From Ophioderma brevispina (lineage: Eukaryota > Echinodermata > Ophiuroidea > Amphilepidida > Ophiodermatidae): a DNA stretch of 64,000 nt. Positions 49,386-59,902 of the stretch are shown here, piece after piece. The position numbers and the translations under genes were made by a program. Location of the stretch: positions 1-64,000 of the forward strand of contig JAMKCH010002894.1 in the NCBI GenBank assembly GCA_023653785.1, read 5' to 3'. Position 1 is the first letter of the stretch; every line of letters begins with the position of its first letter. The notes under the pieces are model-generated. The model had not been told where the DNA came from, searched no databases, and saw only the letters and a program-made list of their open reading frames with translations.

Positions 49386-49560
49386 GCCAAATTTTTACCA
49401 TTTCAGCAAGAAGATTCAACAGAGATAGTTACATTTCTCTTTTGTATTTGTAATTATCAGAATGTCCAATAATTTTGTTGCCGTCTTGATACTTAGATCT
49501 AAACAACACGAAAGTAACATGTAAAAAAATGTGACACTTTTGGTCTGAAATCGTTCAAAT

Positions 49561-49640
49561 GAACCTCAAGGTGTGTGTGGTGTGTGTGTGTGGTGTGTGT
49601 GTGCGCGCACGCGGTGCGGCGTGTTGTGTGGTTTTTGTGT
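49561..49640 (+). repeat. TG-rich microsatellite
   Basis: GTGTGTGTGG units with an embedded GCGCGCAC stretch lie just before the MITE copy. Confidence 0.85.
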
Positions 49641-49647
49641 TTGTTAG

Positions 49648-50495
49648 AGGGACCCGTAATGCCATGGAAAAATTCCGGACATAGTGAAATGGTCCTTACT
49701 GAAATCACTTCACAAATCTGAAAACAATGTACATTTTTGTAAAAAATAATAATTAATAATAATTTGTATTTTAACGCGTGACATATCCACGTAAACGTGA
49801 TCAAGGTGCTGTGTGCGGCTGCCATTAAAAGGCGCTCAGCACATCAGAGAAACCACATTACCAGAACAGATTTTATGCCAAGAAGCTCATTTAGATGCAG
49901 GAGGAAACCGGGTACCGGGAGAAACCTGCGGGAACGCGTATGGATCGAGAGAAACAAAATTCACATAAGCCAACGAGCACGAAGCCCCTGCGGGAATCGA
50001 ACCCGAGACCTCATGGTGAAAGCCGAGGGAAGATACGCTGCGCCAAAACGTAGGGAGGAAAGTAACTAATATTTTCCCTTGTAAGCTTCATTTCTCAGCC
50101 AAGGATGCTGACACACTGCCAGCATTTTATCAAACTTGAAAAACATGCAGTTATCAGCTCACAGGCCATTGCTATGTTAATCCAGGCTAATCTCTTTTCA
50201 TTTTTCAGATCAATATCTTACTGCAAGCCTGAAGTAAAATGCCCGAATCCCGGTCTGAATGCTTTTGAATTGTGGCACAAAACATGTTAGATACACTGTA
50301 AATTCTGGCAGGGAAAATCAAGGTGTTGAACCTTGATTTTCCGTGGCAGAAATTGCCACGAATTACACGAACTTTTGCTGTTTTTACTGTTTTTACAGAA
50401 TGTTAAACATCCAAATTGTTTTCAAATTTGTGGATGTGATTTCAATAAGGATCCATTTCATTATGTCTGAGTATTTTACATGCCATTATGTCCCT
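49648..50495 (-). mobile_element. Long-TIR MITE, family copy 3, inverted and interrupted
   Basis: The interior is the reverse complement of copies 1 and 2 (TTGTAAGCTTCATTTCTCAGCC, then ATGCAGT, AGCTCA, then CAAGGTTCAACACCTTGATTTTCC-like and GGCAATTTCTGCCACGG regions). The termini AGGGACCCGTAATGCC and GCCATTATGTCCCT carry TTAG and TTAA-like flanks. A segment at 49749-50053 is absent from the other copies and is a SINE insertion. The element core shows a local palindrome at about 50322-50345 (ATCAAGGTGTTGAACCTTGAT). Confidence 0.85.
49749..50053 (-). mobile_element. tRNA-derived SINE nested in MITE copy 3
   Basis: On the minus strand it starts with a tRNA-like head: TTTTGGCGCAGCG (A box) and CTCGGGTTCGATTCCCGCAG (B box, near 49985-50005). 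It then has a body with CAGGTTTCTCCCGGTACCC and GGTTTCCTCC, and ends in an ATT-rich tail (49749-49772 on the plus strand). The CCGGTTTCCTCC-type block is, from memory, close to the conserved central domain of V-SINE-like elements in fishes and other aquatic animals. It interrupts the MITE, so the SINE is younger. Confidence 0.75.
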
Positions 50496-50703
50496 TAAAG
50501 CAAGGCGGGCAATATCGGAATGACAGTTCGTAAACTGCATTCATAATCCTGTTTGTTGATTAAAACATGTATCAGTATACTGATAGTTAATTTTGTTTTT
50601 AATGTAAGTAATTAAGTTGTTGACAGCTGATGACTTGCATGGCCGTTTTAACCGTTAACACGGTTAGATGCATTTACAGTCCACATGTTATACATACACT
50701 TGA

Positions 50704-50888
50704 CCCGGTGTAAATGAGATATAGTCCTCCTGGAGCCATAGTCCAGGCTCCATAGGCGATAACGGAATGAAAGTGAAATGAATGTCGCGTGAAGAGTCGA
50801 CGGGAGAGTCGACTGAATCGAGTGCCCTATTCTTAACCGTTGCAGATGGACTATGAGTCCGAGGGACTATATCTCCTGCCACACCGGG
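50704..50888. mobile_element. Palindromic MITE, CCGGTGT family, copy A
   Basis: The ends are CCCGGTGTAAATGAGATATA and ACACCGGG. Inward, GATATAGTCC and CATAGTCCA pair with TGGACTATGAGTC and GGGACTATATC. The body includes GATAACGGAAT and CGTGAAGAGTC, which are shared with copy B at 54022-54197. It is 185 bp and non-coding. Confidence 0.85.
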
Positions 50889-50969
50889 ATTTGACTAAGT
50901 ATGCATTTCACTGAATACACAATGGTCACTACTACGTGATAAGGTCAACCGTACCACACCTCAATATAT

Positions 50970-51280
50970 CAACCCCAGAGGGTGTATTGAGGCAATCCCA
51001 TAATGCACCAGTTTTGGGAAATTTCACCTGAATAGGGTCATGTGATCCCACAAAAATCATATTCCTAACACAAAAACCTGAATTTTATGCCCATTTTAGC
51101 CCACAAAGTGTTATTTTAATAAATAAAATAATTACAATTTTTAGCATGATCATGAAATGTCTTCTGTTTCTTAAACTTTTGGAACACTTTTTTGTCCCTA
51201 GTACTGACATGTGTTTAGTACAGTACAGTATAGTATAGGCACATTGCAATCCATTATGGGATTGGTTCAAACCTCGATCT
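50970..51280 (+). repeat. Dispersed repeat, copy without the nested SINE
   Basis: It has GGTGTATTGAGGCAATCCC, AATGCACCAGTTTTGGGAAA, TGATCCCACAAAAATC, then CCTAGTACTGACATG, TTTAGTACAGTACAG, GGCACATTGCAAT and GGGATTGGTTCAAA, in the same order as the minus strand of 18300-18940. Confidence 0.75.
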
Positions 51281-51494
51281 GTATCAACCCTAAACTCTTT
51301 CGCCTCTCCAGACGACTATAACTCTCGCTCAGAGATCCTCTTTGTTTTTCTTTTCAAAAAATACAAAACTAAAACTAAAATAATAAAATAATGCATTTTA
51401 TGCCCATATTTGTAATTAGCATGAGAAGTCCATTCAAATGAGTCCAAACAACCCTAGTCTTAGGTCAGTGGATGTTGAGATGGCTTCCCAAATA

Positions 51495-51896
51495 ATTATT
51501 TTTTTTTAATTATTTTACGTTCGAGAAAGTGGCATGGTCTAGCAGCTACCAAGCTTACCTCTGGACCAAAGGGTCCCCGGTTCTAATCTCAGTGAGACCG
51601 CTTGCTGGATTTAATTGGAGAACTTAATTTGGGATTTAATTTGTATAACAGATATTGATTAAAACCTAAATACCACTCTCTCCGTGGTTCATTTGAAATT
51701 GGCAAAGGAACCATGAAAGCTTGCACTCCCTATTCGTTGTGTTTCGTCACGTTCGTAGTGTGTTTGAATTTAGCAACATGGGGCTGCCTCTAAGTTGCAT
51801 TGTTCCTGTCAAGTAATTTATAAGTTGTAAATTCTTTAGCAATTTGGCCAAGAGGCCAGGATTTGAGATTAAATAAACCTTGATTATTATTATTAT
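51495..51896 (+). mobile_element. tRNA-derived SINE (family S1), near full length
   Basis: The head is GGCATGGTCTAGCAGCTACC with a decayed B box GGTCCCCGGTTCTAATCTC (about 51580-51598). The body matches the 45.5-kb copy (CTTGCTGGATTTAATT, GGGATTTAATTTGTAT, CATTTGAAATTGGCAAAGG, AACCATGAAAGC) and continues to GGCCAAGAGGCCAGGATTTG and an ATT-repeat tail (51881-51896). The sequence TTCCCAAAT occurs at about 51486-51494 and again right after the tail at about 51896-51905, a plausible target duplication. Confidence 0.75.
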
Positions 51897-51905
51897 TTCC
51901 CAAAT

Positions 51906-52670
51906 GACCACACGTTATTTGGAAAGCCACCTGCAAACACTGACTAAAATGTTATAACCTTGTAGGAGAGTTGAAAGTGTAGTCAATATTTTAAATCCCA
52001 GATCAATATATAAGTATAAATATTTGATTTAAAATAAAATCCCATATTAATTTATTTTGGTGGCACGGGTCTGTAATATACATTTTACGTTTGACGACAT
52101 TGATACACACTTTATTATAAGCGACACGGCCTAAGTGTGGTTCTTATCTTAAAATAGCGCATTTCAAATTACCATATTAAAATTCAAACCAAACACTTAT
52201 ATAAAAGGTGCTAAAAGGTGATAAACTAGAGCATATAAAGTGGGTCACATAAGTTGATTAATATACAAGGGAATTAAAATTCATTGACCGCAGGAAAGAA
52301 AAAAGTGTATTAATGTACTAATATGGAAAAAGGATGTTCGGATAAAGACTATCGGCGAAGTAACTGATTTATCCATAGATTAATAGCAGATATAATACTT
52401 TCAATACTGTGGGGTATGTCAAATCTAAAAGAATTAAATGCCATCTCCCTGAATATTAGTGACCAGTCAATGTACATCATACTACATTGACTCCAGCAAA
52501 TAACAGCGCTGCCGATATTACTTAAACCGCCAGGTATGCAAAGGACAAAGCACTGCAGACTCCTTTTTTTATCTGGACGTGCAGTGCCATTGTTACTGCC
52601 TTTGCAGATAAAAAGATTTCAGATGTTATCACCACCACGATTCAGGGACATTTTTCGGGAAGTCCCCCCC
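51906..52670. other. Unannotated non-coding stretch
   Basis: No gene is recognised. A C-run lies near 52663-52674. Confidence 0.5.
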
Positions 52671-52790
52671 CCCCATGACAAAACAACCAATCTAGCGGAA
52701 GTGGAAACATTATTTTTGATTATCTATTTTTGATTATGTAATCAAAAATAATGTTTCTTCTTTTGCTACATTAGTTGTTTTGTCATGGGG
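52671..52790. mobile_element. Palindromic element, about 120 bp
   Basis: CCCCATGACAAAACAACCAA, then AAACATTATTTTTGATTA, pairs with TAATCAAAAATAATGTTTC and TTAGTTGTTTTGTCATGGGG. The arms are about 55 bp with few mismatches and the centre repeats TATTTTTGATTAT. Nothing is encoded. Confidence 0.8.
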
Positions 52791-53884
52791 AAAAAGGTCA
52801 CGTGTGTGACTTCTAGAAGAATGACCCTTATGGAGCTATATTTTCATGATGTAAACACAAAATACCTACCCTCGTTCACGAATAAATAAACCTCGATCTT
52901 CTACCTTATATACATTCAATTAACTTTTACCGTATATTTCATCATTTATTTCAAAAGGAAACGAAGATGAACAACATTTATGAAAGAAAAGTTGTTTTGA
53001 AGACTGTGATCTAGCATCTTTGTGCAGAACCATAGCCCATAGCTTGCTGCCTAACCCCGTTTCTATGCAATTTACACCATTTTAAGAAGAAATAGAAAAC
53101 CACTGGTATTCACGGACCTATTTGAAATACAGGTAAACTAATCTTTGATGCGATTATTTTTAAGGTGTTTAATAGTAATTTCAGCAATTTACGGTAGTAT
53201 ATTGCATGTCTTGCATATAGATCGATGGATACCCTTTACTTTTGTTTTCTTCTAAAACCATGGTGAATTGAATAGAAATTAAGTTCAGCAATAAGTTACG
53301 GTCTTGGTTCTACTCAAAGATGTTAGATCGCATTTTTTCAAAATAACATTTCTTTCATGACTCTTGATTTTATCTTCGTTTTACTTTCCAATCAATGGTA
53401 AAATATACTCAACCTTTTAAATGTTAATTATAATATTTATGGTGGAAAAATGTTTCGCCGATGTATCTAATCAAAATTAACAATATTTCCTTTGACCTCA
53501 TGACCTAAGTGTCTTAATCGTATGAATAGTCGGCAGTGGGAATCTCATGACCATTCCGTTAGAATACGTTAGAATAGTTTGTATTGCATTTATTTTTGAT
53601 GCAGCCTACCCGTAAAGCTCGCATGAGAAATTAATAAATACAAACCCGAATTTACTATAATTCACTATTAAAGTAACTATAAATTAAAAGGGTACGTGAA
53701 AATTATCTTACACTGTTTAACGGAATATTTTTAAATATATGGCGGTTCTAATTGATTAATCATAGCAAAATCCCAATTTAGTAATTTGTATAAGAGTTTG
53801 CTCGCCTTAAAGCCCAGTCTTAATTGAAACTATTAAAAATAACTAGCGGTATGTCAATAATGCTAATTATTTTGATGGCACATG
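52791..53884. other. Unannotated non-coding stretch
   Basis: No gene or confident repeat is recognised. Confidence 0.5.
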
Positions 53885-54350
53885 TTCAGGTCCAGTGGAT
53901 AAAGCGCCCGACTCGCATGCCAAAGGGTGTGGGTTCGAGCCCCGCTGAGGCCAATGTATTTCGCCCTTGAGTAAGGCGCTTTACCTCAATTACTCCTCTC
54001 TACCCAGGTGTACGAATGGGTACCAGTGTGAAAGCAGATATAGTCCGGCGGGAGCCACGGTCCGGGGCTCCATAGACGATAACGGAATAAAGCGTGAAAC
54101 TAATGTTACGTGAAGAGTCAACTGAATCGATTGCCCTATTGTTCACCATTGTTCCGGGACTATGAGTACGCCGGACTATAATTACTTCTACACCGGTATT
54201 ATTCAATGTTGGGAAAGTAACAGATTCGCTGTAGAGGAGTTGTGGCGATCCCCCTACAGCAACATTATATGGTGGAGTCTGGCCCAATCGCTTCGAAAGA
54301 GAGATGGGCACTCCGTCCCTGTGTACTCAGGTCCGCCCCTTTACCTTTAC
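53885..54350 (+). mobile_element. tRNA-derived SINE (family S2), interrupted by a MITE
   Basis: The A-box region GTCCAGTGGATAAAGCGCCC and B box GGGTTCGAGCCCCG (about 53931-53945) are followed by a body with CGCCCTTGAGTAAGGCGCTT and CCCAGGTGTACGAATGGGT. A palindromic MITE (54022-54197) then intervenes. The SINE appears to resume and ends with GAGATGGGCACTCCGTCCC and CCGCCCCTTTACCTTTACC, a type of 3' end I associate with invertebrate SINEs. The tRNA-like part lacks a paired acceptor stem, so it is not a functional tRNA. Confidence 0.75.
54022..54197. mobile_element. Palindromic MITE, CCGGTGT family, copy B
   Basis: The left end ACCAGTGTGAAAGCAGATAT and right end ACACCGGT are inverted repeats continuing through ATAGTCCGGCG and the GGTCCGGGG/CCCGGAAC block. 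The body shares GATAACGGAAT, TTACGTGAAGAGTCAACTGA and TGCCCTATT with copy A. It sits inside a SINE, so it is younger than that SINE. Confidence 0.85.
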
Positions 54351-55204
54351 CGTATGTCAATAGTCAATAGTTTTTACTGTTTATTTGCGCTTTTTATAAT
54401 CAATGCCTTTGATTGTTAAATTTAAAGAATGTACAATTTCGGTACTACCTCGTAATTCAATTACCTTTGAATCATGGCTAAATTCTTTAGCTAACAATTA
54501 CATTATGTTTTGACATTCTCATTCTCGAAATTACTTAATTACCAAAATGCTCAATTTAAAAAAAAACGCTTTCAAAATTTACAGTGTCATAAGGAGTCCA
54601 CTGAAAAAACAGATTTGGAGCATTGAAGCATTGCCACAATCAGTCTGGGTAATTCCCAGATATGGGCATCATATCTATCCACGGCAAATGACTGTTAATA
54701 TTGTAGTGTCGATGTTCTTAAAAAATGTACCACAGCTTTAAATACACATTTTCATTATAAAATATTTAAAAAAAAGATTTTGTTTTGAAAATAAAATATT
54801 AATAGCGGCTCTTATACTATAGTTACGCCACCAAATCCACACACATTTGCCGATAAAAATAGACATTTTGTTCATGGATTAAGATCATACCCAAATTTGG
54901 GAAATTGCCCGGGGGGACAATGCATTATTTATCCATGTTGCACCACGGTTAAATTGTGACAGGGTTCACATGCGGACAGAAACAGCTGTTAATGTTATGC
55001 AACAAAATCTGGCTAGGGAGATGCATTGCACCATAATACTCTTTAGGCAAGCGTGGTTTATAATGTTACGATTCTTCTACATGGGCTACGCTCAGCATTG
55101 TAGTAGGGGCAACCCGTAACAAATATCTTAGCCCGCCTATGGAATGACCAATGGTGTCCACTCAATCACACCCAGGTGTGACACCAATTTATTTAGGTTC
55201 AACT
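54351..55204. other. Unannotated non-coding stretch
   Basis: No gene or confident repeat is recognised. Confidence 0.5.
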
Positions 55205-56170
55205 ATAAGATGGATAGGAAACTTAAAAAGGCGGTTCCGATCGTCTTTGGGACCCCGATTTACCCGGACGTAGTATCGGATTTTTGATATCAGATTGAAA
55301 GGCCGTTCGTATTTTCTCATTGTCGTCTGAAATTTTAGCCCTCGAATCCATTCATTCCAAGATATAAACAAAAAACCACGTTTTAGTGGTTTAACCACGC
55401 TTTTTTAGCACAGTAGTGAATATAGTAAAAGGAAACTTCTACGTGATGAACGTTTTTAATGGGCATAATTCGCCATCACGGTAGAAAGCACCTTCCGATT
55501 ACAATAACCTGTAGCAGTGCAATGAGTGTAAAATGAATACTCGGCTCCCGAAGCCAAAAAAGGGTTTCGAAAATATTCGCCGTTTTTTCGGAGCTAATAA
55601 AAATGGTTTAATATAATCCTCGCTCGTAAAACAAGCACACACTTACCTCAGGTCTTTTATCATAATAGATGCATAAAATTCCATATGATTAATTAATTCG
55701 GAGATACAAAATTCAGGGGAAACATCCTTCCACATATTAATTGGTTCCAAAAACAGTGACGACCCAGAGGCCAATACTAGCACCATACTCAACATGTGAA
55801 AGCAAATTGTAGATGATATTTTGTTTAGTTCTAAGCCTTTTTTGCAAATCACTGTTGATGATTTGTATTATAGAGACGTTTAGGAAACAACTTGGGTGAG
55901 TAATTTATCTGAGTCTGTATTGTGTGAATTCAGTAGTAAATCTTCTGCTACACGTTTTTAAGGACACTCTTCTGCAAACCTAAAATAGAGCGGTCCATAA
56001 GGAAAACGTCATTCCGATTAAAGAATGCGTCTGATTTGCTCGTATATTTAGGGTTGCATTGCGAACTAATTGAATAGGGCTTTGCAACATGCATTATTTC
56101 GTCTACCATCAAAACCGCGAGTTTGTTTCCTACGGTACTTGATGGGGTGTATGTGCAAGTGCCAGGCTCT
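55205..56170 (-). repeat. Split dispersed repeat, counterpart of 9.15-9.42 kb
   Basis: On the minus strand, 56165-56085 and 55390-55210 match the two blocks at 9155-9230 and 9245-9420. Here about 690 bp lies between them, either an insertion here or a deletion at 9 kb. That middle segment contains the candidate exon at 55647-55795. Confidence 0.7.
55647..55795 (-). CDS. Candidate first coding exon with signal-peptide-like N-terminus
   Basis: From an ATG at 55795 (minus strand) the frame gives 49 codons plus two bases, ending CTGAG at a strong donor GTAAGTGTG (intron from 55646). The peptide begins MLSMVLVLASGSSLFLEPIN, a plausible cleavable signal, and continues with MWKDVSPEFCISELINH. The W-KDVSPE-C spacing faintly recalls the N-terminal domain of nose-resistant-to-fluoxetine-like acyltransferases, but this is from memory and the rest does not clearly fit. 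No next exon could be found to the left. It lies between two halves of a dispersed repeat, so a transposon origin or chance remains possible. Confidence 0.25.
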
Positions 56171-56469
56171 CATATCAAGTAGAGAACACAATACACATAA
56201 ATCGGAACAACCACCTTTAACCCAGATACTTAAATTACTTGTTTAAGTATAAGCTTACATGTCAAATACCATTCTTGGAGTTCAGCAAATATCAACTGTT
56301 CATTTTAAAGGGAAGTCGAATCAGGGCATCAATCATATTATCGAGTATTTAATTGCAAGATTATTCACTTTGGTCACGTGGTTGACTCCTAGTTCTCTGC
56401 CCGGATAGTAACATGATAACAAGTTAAATGTCCTTTTTGTACACAGTTGCAATTATTTCTTTCTGAAAA

Positions 56470-56600
56470 AGGTCTTCTAATATTTTATACTTTTATTTTG
56501 TTTTGTTGTTGTTGTTGTGTTTTTGGCTGGGGGTGGGGTTTGTTTTTAGGTTTTTTCTTGTGGGGGGGTGTTTTGTTCCCTGAATTGGAAAAACAGTATA
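56470..56600 (+). repeat. T/G-rich low-complexity tract
   Basis: Runs of TTG, TTTTGG and G stretches (for example TGGGGGGGTG) lie here. The short hydrophobic frame across it is a composition effect. Confidence 0.7.
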
Positions 56601-56991
56601 TCTGTTCGATACGACGGTCCTTTTTGTAAGTTTTATCTGTCTGTATTATTCCTGTCCCCTTTTTACTAGTTTTTTTTTTATCTGTCCTTATTACTACTGT
56701 CCCAGTGCATTGTTTTCTTGTACCATACGGGCCTTACGTTTGTATGTTTTTGGCCCATTTGTACACTCTATCTCTGTAATTTGTTGCTATCGTACTTCAC
56801 CGTGTCACACTTGTTTCTTCGCGTTTCATTTCCCATCCCCTCGCCAAGTTGGTACACCTTGCGTCACATCCCTCATTTTCGCATATTCCAGGTTACCGCT
56901 GGTAACAATTTTTGATCCTTGACGTGTTTTTGTTTCTGCGTCCATTGCACTCACCATTACTCACCTATAGACGGGGGCAAAATTGGATTGG

Positions 56992-57450
56992 AAAGGTATG
57001 GTTTGCTATATCTAGGACAATTACTAGGGCAATAAGGCTTAAATGGTTCACGGCCCTTCAGAGGTAAAATGTTTAGAATACACAGATTCTTTTCAAAATG
57101 GGGTCAAATTTTGGTATTTTTGTTTGACTTTTGGAGTATAATTAAAGCGGAAATAATCAAAGGACCCAAAGGGTCTATGGGGCTAAACATTCTAGCCTCT
57201 GCTAAATACCTTTGAGCTGAATAACATAAAGTAATTGTAAATTTTCTTTTGTAACATTTCCGTGCAAACAATTTGTCATCGATTTGAAACAAATCGGATC
57301 ATAAGAAATTTTAATCTCATGATGACCTTAAAAAAGTTGTAGATATAGCAAACTATACCTTTTTTAATCCTTAGGACCAGATAAACATGCATATACATAT
57401 TTAAAGCCCATATGAAATGTTTAAAAAATTTAACCCCTGTTGATTTACCC
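56992..57450. mobile_element. Diverged relative of the 48.3-kb inverted-repeat family
   Basis: AAAGGTATGGTTTGCTATATCTA near 56993-57015 is mirrored by AGATATAGCAAACTATACCTTTTTT near 57341-57365. An inner pair CAGAGGTAAAATGTTTAGA/CTAAACATTCTAGCCTCTG is also present. Beyond the right motif, TTTTTTAATCCTTA and AACCCCTGTT-ATTTACCC follow the order seen at 48.94-49.03 kb. Arms are poorly preserved. Confidence 0.55.
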
Positions 57451-57865
57451 CCTTTTCCTATCTCAAAATGGTAAAGGATTATAAAATGGCAACATCGAGA
57501 TTTGGATTGGAATCAACAGGTCAACATTGTCTAGAAATCGTCAAAACATTTTGTGCAGACTATTTTTGCAAGGTTACATGGACCTACCGCACGACTAAGT
57601 ATGTTTTACTTTTGAACTATACTCTAGAAATGCTCATCTAAATCATCAAATAGCATTATTTTACAATTATTTTGCTATTGATTCAATCAATGAGTTGTAG
57701 CGCATTTATTAATTCGAATGTCGTCCTTTGTCCATGGGCGCCGCCATTAGACATTATAAAAGACTAGCTAACAGACCATACATATAGATGAATAGGATAT
57801 TTTTTCTTGAGACTTATGAACTTGGCTAATCGGTGAATTTATTTGCACAATGTAGGATTCTGGAT

Positions 57866-58017
57866 GGCTTATTATATTCGACGAAACGAAACGAAACAGG
57901 CTCAGTGCACCCATTGGATTACACGCATTATTCCGTCAGAGTATAAAATGTATGATACAATACACATAAATCGTGTATTAATTTCCTTTCGCGTCGTTTC
58001 GTCGAATATAATAAGCC
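57866..58017. mobile_element. MITE with perfect 8-bp target duplication, 152 bp
   Basis: The element starts GGCTTATTATATTCGACGAA and ends with the exact complement TTCGTCGAATATAATAAGCC. TTCTGGAT flanks both sides (57858-57865 and 58018-58025). An 8-bp duplication fits hAT, and 8-9 bp with a GG terminus also fits Merlin-type elements. Nothing is encoded. The near-identical ends indicate a fairly young copy. Confidence 0.9.
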
Positions 58018-58209
58018 TTCTGGATTCTAAAATAAACTATATGTAATGAGAACATACAAATTGCCACGACAAGTATCTCGGCATGTAATTCGATCAGTAT
58101 TGTGCCAAAGTCCGATAATTTTGAAAGTTCTGTGAATATATTCATTTTCGTGTTCTTTCACATTACACCGCGCTTGTAAACAATCGTACAAAAATGACTG
58201 AGATAGAAC

Positions 58210-58495
58210 CACTGACCTCTACACATGGATAGCGGGTCTGACCTTGTCGACGAGGTCACAACAGGAAGTTGCTTTTCTACCATTGTAATATGGCGTGAAA
58301 CAATGCATACACCTTGTCAAAGTTAAAGGAATTTTGTATAACAATAGAACATCTGTGTGGAATATGTGGCAAAAAACCAGCAGGTGTAGGCATTGTTTCC
58401 CGCCATATTACCAAGGTAGAAAACAACTTCCTGTTGTTTCACTCGGCGACCATTCAACTGTGCGGCAGCCCGCTGTCCATATGTAGAGGTCAGTG
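58210..58495. mobile_element. MITE with perfect 8-bp target duplication, 286 bp
   Basis: The termini CACTGACCTCTACACATGGA and the complement ending GTAGAGGTCAGTG continue inward for over 100 bp through AGCGGG, ACAACAGGAAGTTG, TTTTCTACC and TAATATGGCG-GAAACAATG. GATAGAAC abuts both ends (58202-58209 and 58496-58503). This is consistent with a hAT-type non-autonomous element. Overlapping frames across it are by-products. Confidence 0.9.
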
Positions 58496-58503
58496 GATAG
58501 AAC

Positions 58504-59322
58504 GCCCGAAAGACTCAAAGCTCCTTTTTGAACCACAAGTTGCACTTTATGGAGTTTTCAATGGGCATTTGCAGTGATACTGCAACACTAACGCGAGGAA
58601 CAAAATCAGTATTTTAAGTAGGATTGCCTCATTAATGCAGTAGGAAACGCCATTTATTAAAAATCAATACACACGGATTCTCGCGTTGTACCATACAGAA
58701 CATTCCAAATTCTTGTGCAAATTATACTAAGCGTGCCTTCTATCACTTGTTTTTGTGAATGTTTTACGTTTAAATGTTCTGGAAATGATAAACGTTTGAA
58801 GTCATACACAAAATGCGTACCTGAGAGTGATCTAATAAATCCTTTATGCGAAATGACGCACAACTTTGTTTATTCAGTATTCAAATTAAGTCAAGTACAC
58901 TGCATTTACAATGCCTAGATCAAAGAGAGAGTTTATCTCGACACAAAATGATTAGAGCAAAGACAATCGCAATGCAATACGATTCAGTAAGTGCACTTTC
59001 CACCAAATAAAAGTTCAAGGTTTTCAAAATATTCGACTTCTCTTTTTTTTTTTAAATTAGCTCTTACGATTGAGTGTCATACGAGCGTATATAAACAAAC
59101 GTGATGCGGTCGAAATAAATGAGTAGTTTGTCGCTATCGCTGGTTCGAAATACAACCAAATATAGAGTTGTTCAAATTCAGTGGAATTATATTGTTTTTA
59201 ACTATGCTAACTTGACGATATTTATGGAACTATAAGTCTACACTACACTGGTGATTTTAGGTGCCCTTACAAAGAAGACTAAGTATCAGAACACTTTACA
59301 AAAGAAAACAAGGAGAAACAAT
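58504..59322. other. Unannotated non-coding stretch
   Basis: There is no recognised gene. A minus-strand donor-like site (CTCAG then GTACGC, near 58818-58826) follows a short frame with no homology. Confidence 0.45.
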
Positions 59323-59690
59323 TCACAAATCAAACAAATAAGTTTTGAGCTGTGATTTGAAGGTTGCCATTGAAGCTGCATGACGAATGTAATATGGAAG
59401 GTGGTTCCAAAGTTTTGGTACAGCAGCATAGAAACCATTTGCACCTGCAACAGTACGAGTGAATGGAATGGTTAAGAGTCTTGTATCCTGAGAAGATCGT
59501 AGTCCAGGGCGTGTGGGAACATATTGAATGATGAGATCAGTTAGGTATGATGGAACATTATCAGAATCTGTGAAACATTTGCAGACAATTGTCAGAACCT
59601 TGAAATGAATTCTTTTTTGAATGGTAAGCCAGTGCAATTCATGAATGAGTGGCGACACATGATCATATTTTCTGCAAGGAGAAAAAATTT
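59323..59690 (-). pseudogene. C-terminal fragment of a LINE reverse transcriptase polyprotein
   Basis: On the minus strand the frame is open for about 110 codons to a natural-looking stop. It reads ELHWLTIQKRIHFKVLTIV, then PSYLTDLI, VPTRPGLRSSQD, and AVPKLWNHLPYYIR, then TFKSQLKTYLF. This order (LHWLP-KRI-FK, PSYL-DL, LRSS, APKLWN-LP-IR, F-S-LK-L-F) is the standard C-terminus of CR1/L2/RTE-like non-LTR retrotransposon proteins in aquatic animals. An upstream RKYDHVSP phrase continues to about 59681. The catalytic RT domain is absent, so it is a 5'-truncated copy with an intact tail frame. Confidence 0.85.
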
Positions 59691-59902
59691 ACAAATCTTA
59701 TGATGGGCTTTTCTACAAGGTAAAGCTCTGAAAATGGCCCATGAAATAAAATTAAAAACTGAATTTTATCTTTGTTCAACAAATCACTCTTTTGCTTCCT
59801 CGCATCACATTATTTTCAACAAGAATCAATATTGAAAAGATGAACAACAACAACAACAATTTTTTTAAAAAAACCCAAATAATTAAAAATGAAATAAAAT
59901 TA

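Noticed and set aside
53885..53960. tRNA gene
   Set aside because: Good A and B boxes are present, but the ends do not pair into an acceptor stem and a SINE body follows directly.
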